IMG/VR virus record: IMGVR_UViG_3300034280_000567
Coordinates: 1 to 23,245 of that record
DNA: 23,245 nucleotides
Reading direction: 5' to 3' (one strand)
From: a virus
Shown one piece after another: positions 1 to 7,900 of this stretch. Position numbers and translations under genes: made by a program. Each line of letters starts with the position of its first letter. Within the stretch, counting starts at the first letter, position 1. A model generated the notes under the pieces. That model was not told where the DNA came from. It did no database searches and was given only the letters and a program-made list of their open reading frames with translations.

Positions 1-1
1 G

Positions 2-73
2 TATGTAAGTCGTGATGCCTCTCGCGTGTTTCGCTGGGATTCGTCTGGCGTTTACATCGAACTAGGGAACTAA
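2..73 (+). CDS. C-terminal end of an upstream fibre-like structural gene (partial)
   Basis: Twenty-three codons and a TAA stop are open from the left edge in this frame; the other two frames do not fit as well. The end reads R-W-D-S-S-G-V-Y-I-E-L-G-N, the kind of short aromatic repeat that closes many phage fibre or collagen-like proteins. The next gene starts 4 bases after the stop, so the two are probably co-translated. The product cannot be named from so short a piece; a virion surface protein is inferred from position. Confidence 0.55.
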   Translation, partial: YVSRDASRVFRWDSSGVYIELGN

Positions 74-77
74 CACC

Positions 78-1280
78 ATGCCATTCTCATTTCCATCATC
101 GCCCACCGTGGGCCAGACCTCCACGCAAAACGGAAGAAGCTACACATACGCTGGCGGCTCGGTGTGGGAACTGACGCCAGCTTCCGGCGGCGGCTCTGAT
201 GCTCGCTGGGATTTGTTTTTGCCGCCTGCGCCGACAAGCGTGACGGCGACGGCTGGCAATGCGCAGGTGGTGGTGGCGTGGACTGCGCCTACGGGCGTTC
301 TTTCTCAGACACCAATCGTAGATTACACGGTGCAATATCAGCCAAGCGGCGGATCGTGGACAACCTTCACGCGATCTGTCTCGACCGCAACGAGCGCGAC
401 GGTGACGGGGCTTCAAAACGGCACGGACTACACGTTTCGCGTGGCAGCGGTGAATGGCGTCGGCACGGGGGCGTATTCGGCGGCGAGCAGCGCGGCTACG
501 CCAAGCAGCGGGGTGTCAGTCGCTTACCTTGTTGTCGCTGGCGGTGGCAGCGGCGGCAAAACCTATGGTGGCGGCGGCGGCGCTGGTGGAATGCTGACCG
601 GCACAGCAACGCTAGATGTTGGCTCTACCAACGTGGTCACTGTCGGTGCTGGAGCGTCTGGCGTCACCGGCAATTGGGTGCCGGGGAGCCAAGGCTCCAA
701 CTCCTCTCTTGGATCGTCGCTGACGGCGGTTGGCGGCGGATACGGTGGCGGCAACGCTGCCAACGGCGGGCCGAATGCTGGCGGCAACGGCGGCTCGGGC
801 GGCGGTGTGGGTGGAGGCTACCCCAAGCAGTCGCCGGGGACCGGCACGGCTGGGCAAGGCAACGCAGGTGGCACATGCACAGACGCCCCCGGCGGCGGTG
901 GCGGCGGTGCTGGCTCTGTGGGAGGTAACGGCACCAACGTGGCTGCTGGCAGCGGCGGCAACGGTCAATCGTGGCTCAACGGCGTTACCTATGCGGGCGG
1001 CGGAGGCGGCGGAATACACCCCGGCTCTGCCTCCGGTGGTTCCGGCGGCGGCGGCGCTGGTTCGTATGCCGGTGACGCTGGCGCGACGAACACTGGCGGC
1101 GGTGGTGGCGGCGCGAGCGACAGCGCCTCTTGGGCTGCACCTTCCGGTGCCGGTGGCTCTGGCGTAGTGATCATCCGCACTACAGTTGCCGCATCGGCAA
1201 CCACCGGCTCGCCAACCGTGACGCAGGCAGGCGGTTACAACTGGTACACGTTCACTGGCACCGGGAGCATCACGTTCTGA
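78..1280 (+). CDS. Fibre/adhesin-like virion protein with FN3 and glycine-rich domains
   Basis: 400 residues. Residues 1-35 form a short N-terminal module (P-S-S-P-T-V-G-Q-T, N-G-R-S-Y-T-Y) like those of phage virion attachment proteins. Residues 50-143 are a fibronectin type III domain (conserved W68, Y83, Y118 and the L-x-N-G-T-x-Y-x-F strand). From 148 the sequence A-Y-L-V-V-A-G-G-G opens a long glycine-rich domain, closed near 360 by S-G-V-V-I-I-R and ending T-G-T-G-S-I-T-F. This matches the phage glycine-rich fibre-tip family. The role in surface binding is known for the family and inferred here. The long GGC runs create open frames on both strands, which are shadows. ATG 78 follows AGGGAACTAACACC. 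Confidence 0.85.
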   Translation: MPFSFPSSPTVGQTSTQNGRSYTYAGGSVWELTPASGGGSDARWDLFLPPAPTSVTATAGNAQVVVAWTAPTGVLSQTPIVDYTVQYQPSGGSWTTFTRSVSTATSATVTGLQNGTDYTFRVAAVNGVGTGAYSAASSAATPSSGVSVAYLVVAGGGSGGKTYGGGGGAGGMLTGTATLDVGSTNVVTVGAGASGVTGNWVPGSQGSNSSLGSSLTAVGGGYGGGNAANGGPNAGGNGGSGGGVGGGYPKQSPGTGTAGQGNAGGTCTDAPGGGGGGAGSVGGNGTNVAAGSGGNGQSWLNGVTYAGGGGGGIHPGSASGGSGGGGAGSYAGDAGATNTGGGGGGASDSASWAAPSGAGGSGVVIIRTTVAASATTGSPTVTQAGGYNWYTFTGTGSITF

Positions 1281-1633
1281 TGGCACACTTCGCACAACTC
1301 AACGACGAAAACGTGGTGACACAGGTGATCGTTGTCGCCAACGCGGAACTGCTCGACAACGGCGTCGAAAGCGAGTCCAAGGGGATCGCGTTTTGTCAGT
1401 CTTTGCTTGGTGGTCGCTGGGTGCAGACGAGCTACAACAACAGCATCCGCAGGCGATTCGCTGGCATCGGCTTTACCTACGACTCGTCGGCTGATGTGTT
1501 TGTATCACCGCAGCCGTTTCCGTCGTGGTCGCTCGACGAGAACCACGATTGGCAGGCACCGACGCCGCAGCCGGAAGGCAGACACTATTGGGACGAGACT
1601 ACGCTGGCGTGGGTGGAGGTTCCCGGTGCGTGA
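1280..1633 (+). CDS. Small phage protein of the 'MAHFAxL' type found beside fibre genes
   Basis: 117 residues. ATG 1280 overlaps the upstream stop by one base (TGATG), which fixes the start. The sequence opens M-A-H-F-A-Q-L-N-D-E-N-V-V, has a central G-I-A-F-C-Q-S-L-L-G-G-R-W-V-Q-T-S-Y-N module and F-A-G-I-G-F-T-Y-D, and ends H-Y-W-D-E-T-T-L-A-W-V-E-V. I recognise this architecture from many environmental tailed-phage genomes, where it lies near tail-fibre genes, but its biochemical role is not established. Coupling to the fibre gene suggests a virion or fibre-associated role. Confidence 0.8.
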   Translation: MAHFAQLNDENVVTQVIVVANAELLDNGVESESKGIAFCQSLLGGRWVQTSYNNSIRRRFAGIGFTYDSSADVFVSPQPFPSWSLDENHDWQAPTPQPEGRHYWDETTLAWVEVPGA

Positions 1634-1754
1634 CTCCATCTACCTCGCCGCGATCCTCACAGCCGCAGCGTCCGCGCTGCTGCTCTCGGCTCGCGCGGGG
1701 CAGGCAGCGATGCGGTGGGTGATTGGTCGGGCGATTGTCAACGCTTTTGGGTGA
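1626..1754 (+). CDS. Very small single-pass membrane protein, unknown
   Basis: 42 residues from GTG 1626, overlapping the upstream stop by 8 bases. Residues 5-21 (I-Y-L-A-A-I-L-T-A-A-A-S-A-L-L-L-S) form one hydrophobic segment followed by a basic stretch (R-A-G-Q-A-A-M-R-W-V-I-G-R). It fills the space between two confident genes and stays open throughout. The GTG start is chosen because no ATG lies early in the frame. The function is unknown; similar small hydrophobic genes between head/fibre and tail genes are common in phages. Confidence 0.5.
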   Translation: MRDSIYLAAILTAAASALLLSARAGQAAMRWVIGRAIVNAFG

Positions 1755-1757
1755 TAC

Positions 1758-2225
1758 ATGAGCAGCACACTTCGAGCACTCGCCGACAGCCTCGCCACTG
1801 GCTTGCAGTCCGTGACGTGGGGCATCACGTCCACGGTCGTGGAGCGTAAGAACTGGGCCAATGTTGACGTCGATGCGATGGCGTCGCCTCGCGTGTTCGT
1901 CATTCCTGGCAGCGCAGACGTGACGCGAATCAGTCGCCAGATGATGCAGGTGGACTACACGGTGTCTGTGTTCGTCGGGCGGCATGTGAGCACTGATGCA
2001 GATGTTGATGGAATGCTCGACCTGGCCGACAGCGTCATGCTCCAGGTGCGTGCCCATTCGTTTGGCGCTGGCGTCACGTGGCCGGCTGGCGTCACGAGCC
2101 CGCAGGCGGTGGGAATCGACCTGAACCCTGACGACGCACTGACAGAGCGGAACGTCTGGCGTGCGGTGATCACGGCGACTTATCGGGTGTTCGAGACAAA
2201 CGTGCTGCCGACGCCGACCGTCTAG
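1758..2225 (+). CDS. Tail terminator / tail-completion-like protein
   Basis: 155 residues. The size, the S-x-L-R-A-L-A-D-S-L-A-x-G-L opening helix, the V-F-V-I-P-G strand (about residues 46-51) and the Y-T-V-S-V-F-V-G-R-H strand fit the alpha/beta fold of siphophage tail terminator or minor tail completion proteins. These sit at the head-proximal end of the tail and stop tube growth. The next two genes, a gp10-like protein and a tail tube protein, are the usual neighbours. The assignment rests on fold-like pattern and gene order rather than strong sequence identity. The start follows the previous stop by 3 bases. Confidence 0.6.
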   Translation: MSSTLRALADSLATGLQSVTWGITSTVVERKNWANVDVDAMASPRVFVIPGSADVTRISRQMMQVDYTVSVFVGRHVSTDADVDGMLDLADSVMLQVRAHSFGAGVTWPAGVTSPQAVGIDLNPDDALTERNVWRAVITATYRVFETNVLPTPTV

Positions 2226-2234
2226 GAGGCTGCT

Positions 2235-3053
2235 ATGCCGTCGATTCTTTCTGGCATGAGCCGGGCGTTTATCCGTCCCGGCATGATCGGCGGCAATCGC
2301 CGGGAGATGTCTGCGGACACGCTCGGGCGGCTCCGGCTGCGGGCGTCGATCAGGGGCAACTTCTTTGATCGCCCGAAGGTGGCGAAGATGATCGGCAAGA
2401 TGAATGCCAAGGTGTTGTCAAACCTCGGGCACGACATCAAACAGGCCGCCCAGAAGGGCATCGGTCAAAGCCCACCAAAGACATCGGCGGCGGCACGGAA
2501 GCGGATGGGGCGGGGCAAGCCGATTGAGTTTGTCGGCGGTCTGTACCTCGACATCACTGGATACTCTTCCGGTGAGCCAAGGGCAGCAGGGAAGCCTGTC
2601 AAGTCGTGGTCGCCAAGGCGGTGGTTCTATTACGACATCATGGACTTCTACGATCCGGCCCGTGTCACTGCCGTGATCGGGACGTACAAGACGAAGCCCT
2701 GGCTGGCACAGCTGCACCAGATGGGCGGCACCGTGAAACAGACGGCATGGCGTATCGGCGTCGGAGCGGCACGCAATGCGTACCTGCGGAAGCGCGGCAA
2801 CGGACGCCAAGGGCGTGACGAGCGAGGGCGATACACTTCGTCGCTGCCGCAAGCGAACCAGTACGAATACGGTGCTCTCATCTGGCAGATCGACAAGGCT
2901 GGGCGATTCAAGAACAGCCGCAACTGGGAACGCACGTCGATCACCCGCATGGCTCGCTATCCGGCCCGCCCGTTCATGGCAGGATCGAAGCGTGTAGACG
3001 CCGCCGTTGCCAAGGCTAACGAGAAGTGGCGGAACATGCTGGCGAGAAACTAG
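2235..3053 (+). CDS. HK97 gp10-like / virion morphogenesis protein
   Basis: 272 residues; a perfect AGGAGG lies 5 bases before the ATG (TAGGAGGCTGCTATG). The protein is strongly basic. The C-terminal Y-P-A-R-P-F-M is the 'RPF(M/L)' motif typical of phage virion morphogenesis and tail-completion proteins. N-terminal helices (M-I-G-K-M-N-A-K-V-L-S-N-L-G-H-D-I) match their usual start. It is about twice the usual length because of an insert around residues 80-220 rich in R, W and Y. Position between the terminator-like gene and the tail tube genes supports a role at the head-tail junction. A preceding head-side adaptor role is an alternative. Confidence 0.6.
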   Translation: MPSILSGMSRAFIRPGMIGGNRREMSADTLGRLRLRASIRGNFFDRPKVAKMIGKMNAKVLSNLGHDIKQAAQKGIGQSPPKTSAAARKRMGRGKPIEFVGGLYLDITGYSSGEPRAAGKPVKSWSPRRWFYYDIMDFYDPARVTAVIGTYKTKPWLAQLHQMGGTVKQTAWRIGVGAARNAYLRKRGNGRQGRDERGRYTSSLPQANQYEYGALIWQIDKAGRFKNSRNWERTSITRMARYPARPFMAGSKRVDAAVAKANEKWRNMLARN

Positions 3054-3144
3054 CCACGGCATACCCGGTCTAAATTCCGCCTGCCTGCCCATACCGTGGG
3101 CGAACCAGCCGCACCGCTGGCACTCGCACACGAGAGGGCACCAC
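3054..3144 (+). other. Intergenic gap before the tail tube genes
   Basis: This 91-base gap is one of the few in the late block. It contains CCACGG and CCGTGG about 40 bases apart, and a short hairpin CCAGC-CGCACC-GCTGG near 3106-3122. There is no convincing sigma-70 promoter and no terminator T-run. A late promoter for the abundant tail protein would be expected here but I cannot identify one. Confidence 0.3.
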
Positions 3145-3477
3145 ATGCCAATTGGCTCAGTTGAAATCACGCTCGGCAAAGACGTGACTATCACGGGCGT
3201 CGCGAACGCTCGGTCATGCACCGTCACCAACTCGGCGTCAGACGTTGACGTCACCAAGTTCGGCGACACGTCCCGCAAGTTCCGCAAGGCTCTCATCGAG
3301 CAGACGATTGAGCTTGAGTGTGTGGACGCTCCAGGCGTCAGCATCGGCGGCACGTTCACCATCAGCGGCACGCAGACCGGCAACGCCACGTACATCTGCA
3401 CCAACATTGCCCAGAGCCAGCCGCTCGACGGCATTATCACTTTCACCGTCAGCGGCTCGCGTACCGTCAGCGCCTAA
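3145..3477 (+). CDS. Tail tube-like protein, paralogue 1
   Basis: 110 residues. ATG 3145 is preceded by GAGAGGG with 6 bases of spacing; codons upstream in the frame do not look coding. The protein is beta-rich and opens I-T-L-G-K-D. It has a central I-E-L-E-C strand and ends P-L-D-G-I-I-T-F-T-V-S-G. The opening and closing patterns recur in the next two genes. Small beta-rich proteins just before the chaperone pair and tape measure gene are the tail tube proteins in siphophages. Which of the three copies forms the main tube is not clear. Confidence 0.65.
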   Translation: MPIGSVEITLGKDVTITGVANARSCTVTNSASDVDVTKFGDTSRKFRKALIEQTIELECVDAPGVSIGGTFTISGTQTGNATYICTNIAQSQPLDGIITFTVSGSRTVSA

Positions 3478-3501
3478 TCACTCTCACAGGAAAACGAACC
3501 A

Positions 3502-3825
3502 ATGGCAATTTCTCTCGGAAAAGACGCAGCGTCCGCTCCTCCGTTTGGCGAAGGCATCATCTCGGCGAGCTTCACCGAGGAGTGCGAGACGATTGACATC
3601 TCAAACCGCTCCAACGTCGGCGGCTCTGCCGGTGCTCCTGGCCGCAGGGTTAGTCGTGCCGGCTTCGTGACGAAGACGTGGGAAATTGAGTGCCACGACC
3701 CTGACGGGCTCATCACCTCGCTGACTGCTGCCGGCACCTCTGGCTCGTTTTCGATCATGAGCGTGTCGGAGAACATTGGCGTTGACGGCGCCGTCACCTA
3801 CAACGTGACCGCCAAGGAGTTCTAG
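3502..3825 (+). CDS. Tail tube-like protein, paralogue 2
   Basis: 107 residues with an AGGAAAA ribosome binding site about 8 bases before ATG 3502. It opens M-A-I-S-L-G-K-D, has T-W-E-I-E-C-H-D at the position of I-E-L-E-C-V-D in paralogue 1, and ends V-D-G-A-V-T-Y-N-V. A proline- and glycine-rich loop (A-P-P-F-G-E-G; G-G-S-A-G-A-P-G-R-R) distinguishes it. It is probably a second tube or decoration subunit. The stop overlaps the next GTG start by one base. Confidence 0.6.
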   Translation: MAISLGKDAASAPPFGEGIISASFTEECETIDISNRSNVGGSAGAPGRRVSRAGFVTKTWEIECHDPDGLITSLTAAGTSGSFSIMSVSENIGVDGAVTYNVTAKEF

Positions 3826-4187
3826 TGGCGATCACGCTGGGGAAAGACTGTTCCATCATGCTTGATGGCGGCTACATCGCCAGCGCTCGCAACGTGACGC
3901 TGACGGAGTCGGCACGCACGATCGACGTCAACCCGTACGGCAGTCGGTACGCAGCGACCTACAGCACTGGATACGACTGCGCCGTGAGCGTCGAACTCAA
4001 TAACGTGTCGGATCTCGGCACGGCGTTTGAGAAAATGCACACGGGCGGGACTTTCACTGTATACGGCGGGGCCGCAGGGTTTTCATTTCTCGCAGTGATG
4101 ACAGGCATCAGCGAGAGCGATCCGATTGATGGCGTGGCGACGTTCACGCTTGAAGGCCGGATGACTGATCCTAGATTGGCGAGGTAG
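3825..4187 (+). CDS. Tail tube-like protein, paralogue 3
   Basis: 120 residues starting at GTG 3825, which shares its G with the preceding TAG (TAGTG). It opens A-I-T-L-G-K-D and ends P-I-D-G-V-A-T-F-T-L-E-G, as in the two upstream copies; it also has a V-S-V-E-L strand and a G-G-T-F-T-V turn. The one-base overlap argues for fixed stoichiometry with paralogue 2. The chaperone gene follows after 4 bases. Confidence 0.6.
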   Translation: MAITLGKDCSIMLDGGYIASARNVTLTESARTIDVNPYGSRYAATYSTGYDCAVSVELNNVSDLGTAFEKMHTGGTFTVYGGAAGFSFLAVMTGISESDPIDGVATFTLEGRMTDPRLAR

Positions 4188-4191
4188 TGGG

Positions 4192-4749
4192 ATGCGTGAG
4201 TTCCGTGATGACCAAGGCAGGCCGTGGCAGGTGGCGTTGACGGTGGCGTCGGCGCTGCGTGTCCGTGACAACGTCACGGTCGATGTTGTGGACGAAGAGA
4301 GCGGCGAGCGTAAGGCTGTGCCGTTCGACATGGTGGACGCTGCGAACATCTCGCAGACGTTCCAAGTGCTGCGAAGCCAGTACGCCAAGATTGGCGAGAT
4401 CCTCTACGCAATGCTCACCAAGCAGATCGAAGCGAAGGGGCTGTCGAGAGAGGATTTCCTTGACGGTCTGCGTGGCGATTCGCTAGACGCTGCGACGAAG
4501 GCGCTAGAGCAGGAGCTTGTCGATTTTTTCCCCCAGCGCCTCCGCAAGATGATCGGGCTGTTGGCCGCCAAGATGGACGAGGTAGCCAACGAGATGCTCG
4601 GCAGAGCGGAGGCGGGCCTGGAGAAGGCGACGGTGGAGAGCCTCGCAGGAGCGTCTGGGACGCCATCTGGGAGGCCGCAGGAATCCTCGGAGTCTACCCA
4701 GGCAAGTGGACCGTCAGGCAACTCTTCGCCGCTCGTGACAGCCGCCTAG
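4192..4749 (+). CDS. Tail assembly chaperone, short (G-like) product
   Basis: 185 residues. M-R-E-F-R-D-D-Q-G-R-P-W opens a compact N-terminal domain. A helical region follows (Q-R-L-R-K-M-I-G-L-L-A-A-K-M-D-E-V), then a Ser/Gly/Pro-rich tail. The position between tail tube genes and the tape measure, and a second frame running to the tape measure start, identify it as the G-like half of a lambda gpG/gpGT-type chaperone pair. These proteins hold the tape measure protein in solution during tail assembly and are not in the finished virion. The TTTTTTC heptamer at 4524-4530 lies in this gene. Confidence 0.75.
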   Translation: MREFRDDQGRPWQVALTVASALRVRDNVTVDVVDEESGERKAVPFDMVDAANISQTFQVLRSQYAKIGEILYAMLTKQIEAKGLSREDFLDGLRGDSLDAATKALEQELVDFFPQRLRKMIGLLAAKMDEVANEMLGRAEAGLEKATVESLAGASGTPSGRPQESSESTQASGPSGNSSPLVTAA

Positions 4750-4931
4750 AGCACGATTGGTGGCACACGGCGAACATCCTCGCACAGCAAGCCAACATCA
4801 ACCGAGACAAGAATTCGCCGAAGGCAGACCCTCGCAAGCTGAATCCGTACGCAAAGAAACCGAAGCCGAGACAGGCGACGCCTGATGACCTAAAACGCCT
4901 ATTCGGGCAAGACTGGCAGAAACACGTATGA
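4192..4931 (+). CDS. Tail assembly chaperone, frameshifted (GT-like) product
   Basis: The -1 frame is open from upstream of 4500 to TGA 4931 and encodes V-W-D-A-I-W-E-A-A-G-I-L-G-V-Y-P-G, W-T-V-R-Q-L-F-A-A-R and H-T-A-N-I-L-A-Q-Q-A-N. This is the characteristic T-domain pattern of siphophage chaperones. I find no ATG, GTG or TTG in this frame between 4530 and 4931, so it cannot start by itself. A slip at T_TTT_TTC, re-reading base 4530, gives 113 + 133 = 246 residues. A Gly/Pro/Gln-rich linker joins the halves. A slip nearer 4620-4660 is possible but has no canonical site. Its TGA overlaps the tape measure ATG. Confidence 0.7.
4524..4530 (+). promoter_or_regulatory. Candidate -1 ribosomal slippery heptamer
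   Basis: T TTT TTC matches X_XXY_YYZ in the reading frame of the upstream chaperone gene (zero-frame codons TTT 4525 and TTC 4528). After a -1 slip both tRNAs re-pair with TTT. The run continues into CCCCC. No downstream pseudoknot was worked out. Confidence 0.6.
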
Positions 4932-7900
4932 GTGCTGGAGCAGTCAGAGCCGGTGGCGTGTTTGTTGAGATCGGTGCCGATCCAAGGAAGTTTTTCTCGG
5001 CACTGACCAAGGTCAATAAGTCGCTCGGCAATATGGGTCGCTCGCTTGCGTCGGGTGGCGGCAAGCTGGCGGCAGCTGGCATCGGCATGGCGGCACCGAT
5101 TGCCGCTGCCGTGCGTCAGGGTGCAGCGTTTGAGTCCACGCTGCTCAACATTCGGGCGAGCACGGGTGCGACGTCGGCGCAGATCGACCAGATCAAGGCA
5201 TCGTCTATGGCGATGTCGCAGGCTCTCGGCGTCGGGCCTACCGAGGCGGCTCAGGGCATGCTTGAACTGCTGAAGGCTGGCATGTCTCTTGATGCCGTGC
5301 TTGGCGGTGCCGGCAAGACGGCGCTAGAGTTTGCCAAGGTCGGCGAAATGGACGTTGCCCAGGCGGCTGTGGTGATGTCGGACGCCATGAACGTGTTCAA
5401 GGTGTCATCGGACGTCGCCGCCAATGCGTTGTCTTCGGCGGCGGATGCGTCGAGCACCTCAATCGCTCAGATGTCGGAAGCGTTCTCAATGTCGTCTGCC
5501 GTCGCCGGCCTAGCGGGGCAGAGCATTGAGGACTTGTCTGCCACGCTGGCGATCCTCGCCAATAACGGCGTGAAGGGCAGTGACGCAGGCACCAGCGTCA
5601 AGACGATGCTGATGCGGCTGATGGCACCGGCTGACGATGCCGTGGGTGCTCTTGACCAACTCGGGCTTTCTGTCGCCTCGTTCCGTGGTGCTGACGGGCA
5701 GATGAAGCCGATGGTGGAGATCATCGGCACGCTCACGCAGGCAATGGGCGGGCTTGACCAGACGGCGAAGGATGACATCTTCCGCCGCATCTTCGGTGCT
5801 GATGCCATTCGTGCCGCGTCGATCCTCGCGTCTGAAGGCGTGGATGGATTTAACGGCATGCGAGACGCGATGGCATCCGCTCTGCCAGTGGGCGAGAAGT
5901 ACAAGCTGGTGATGTCGGGCCTGGTTGGCTCGTTCGGCATCGTGCTGGCGGCAATGCAGCGCATGGCGATTGCCATTACGGATGCCGTGGCACCGGCTCT
6001 CGCGGGTGCGTTGCCGTTCATCACTGGCTTCATTGACGGGCTGACGAAGCTGGCGACTGACAACAAGGAAGCCGTTGCGGCGTTTGCACAGTTCGCTGTG
6101 GCTGCGGTCGCGGTCGGCGGTGCGATGGTCGGGCTTGGCATTTCGCTACAGGTGACTTCGTTCGGGTTCGCTGGGATCGGCAAGGCGGCAGCGTTCGCCT
6201 TGTCGCCTCTGACGATGCTCATGGGTACTGTCACTGGCGTGGGCAAGAGCTTCGCGCTGGCGATGCCTGCGACGATCAAGCTGGCAAGCACAATCGGCTC
6301 GTCAATGCTGGCGGCGTCTGCGTCTGTTGCATCGTTTGCCGCCACGGCTGGCAGTGCGATGGCTGGCTTTGCAGCGTCATCCGCTACGGCGTTGGCAGGC
6401 TTCGCCGCATCCAGTGCCGCAGGCTTTGCGCGGATGAGCGGTGCCGCCTCGGCTGCTGCTGCGGCAATGTTCCCGGTGTTCTTCACGGGATTCAATCGCG
6501 GAATCGCTGCTGGCGCTGGATTCTTTTCTGCAACGATTCGAGGACTCAACGGCGTCGTGATGGCGTCGAGTGCTCTGCGTGGTGCAATGTTTGCCGTGTC
6601 TGGTTCCGGCATGGCTCGCTTCGTCGGCGACATCGTCGGCGGGCTGACGCTCACCTACAAGTCTTTCGTGTGGTGGGCAACGGGTGCGTCAGCGCGGATG
6701 GCACAGTACGCCGCCAACCTCACGGGTGCTGTCGGCAAGACGATTGCGTCAACCGCTGCGATGTCGGCAGCGTGGCTTGGCTCGGCTGCTCGTGGCGTGG
6801 CGGCATTCGTCGGCTCTGCGGTGGCGGGCATCGGCACATATTTGGCTGCGACTGCGATGGCTGTCGCTGGCTCTGTGGCGTCTGCCGCTGCGGTAGCAGC
6901 TGCGTGGCTCGCGCCTCTGGCACCGCTTCTGCTCTTGTCTGCTGCTGCCGTTGGCGTCGGCGTCGCCGTCAAGCAGTTCGGGCCGCAGATCGCCGGCGCG
7001 TTCTCTGGGCTGGCTGGCTACGTGACCGAGGCTGGCGGTGCCATCGCTGGCGGATTCTCAACTGCCGTCTCTGACGGCATCGTCGTCCTGGGCGACCTCG
7101 CCACGACTGCCACGACCACCTTCAACGGCGTCTACGAAGCCGTTGCTGCTGGTGACTTGTCCGGTGCGATGGACGTGCTCTGGGCCGGGCTTGTCGCTGG
7201 CTGGCTGCGTGGCACTGAAGCGTTGATGTCCTACGTTGATCCGTGGGTGGCAGCGTTTCAAGACGTTTTCACCGACATCGGCTCAGGCATCTACATCGCG
7301 TGGGACAAGATCTACACCGACTCGGCTGCACTGCTCAACACGATGGGTGCATTCATCATGGGCTTCTTTGACAACATCGCCAACGGCGTGATGGCGACGT
7401 TTGACAACCTTGTGGCTGGCATCCAGATCGCATGGACGAGGGTGAAGGGCTTTATCACTGGAGCCAAGGATACGAAGGAGCGAGTGCAGAAGATCAAGGA
7501 CGCGAACGCCGCGCGGGCGGAGCAGAGACGGCAAGAGCGTCCAGGCGTCGAGGGACGCACTGCCAAGGCGGCGGCAGAGAACGCACAGGCAGAGCAGGAT
7601 CGGATGGACCGTGTTGACGCAGTTCAAGCAGACGCACAGGCCACAAAGGATGAGAGGCAGGTTGCAAGCCAGCAGCTAGCAGACGAGAGACGCGCTGGCG
7701 TGATGGCGGCAGAGGCAAAACTTGCGGAACTAACGACAGCAAAGCAAGCCGAGCGAGATGCCGCCAAGAAGGCAGCCGAGGAAATTGCAATCACGACCGG
7801 AGCAGATGCGGCTTCGCCTAGCGAGAAGGCAGCGACAGCCGGTGCCAGTGCCGCTGGTGCTGACGCAGCAACAAGCAAGGCCGAAGTCGCCGGCACCTTC

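Noticed and set aside
540-1170. GGC-rich repeats considered as a repeat array or CRISPR
   Set aside because: Units are irregular and in phase with a Gly codon run in the fibre gene; there are no conserved repeats with unique spacers.
1130-1279. Longer start for the 117-residue gene at 1280
   Set aside because: The added 50 codons lie inside the fibre gene in another frame and look random; TGATG at 1280 is the natural start.
5467-6654. Long - strand open frame of 395 codons opposite the tape measure gene
   Set aside because: It lies wholly within a confident + strand gene, is made of Ala/Pro/Thr mirror codons and has no recognisable domain; it is a GC-rich shadow.
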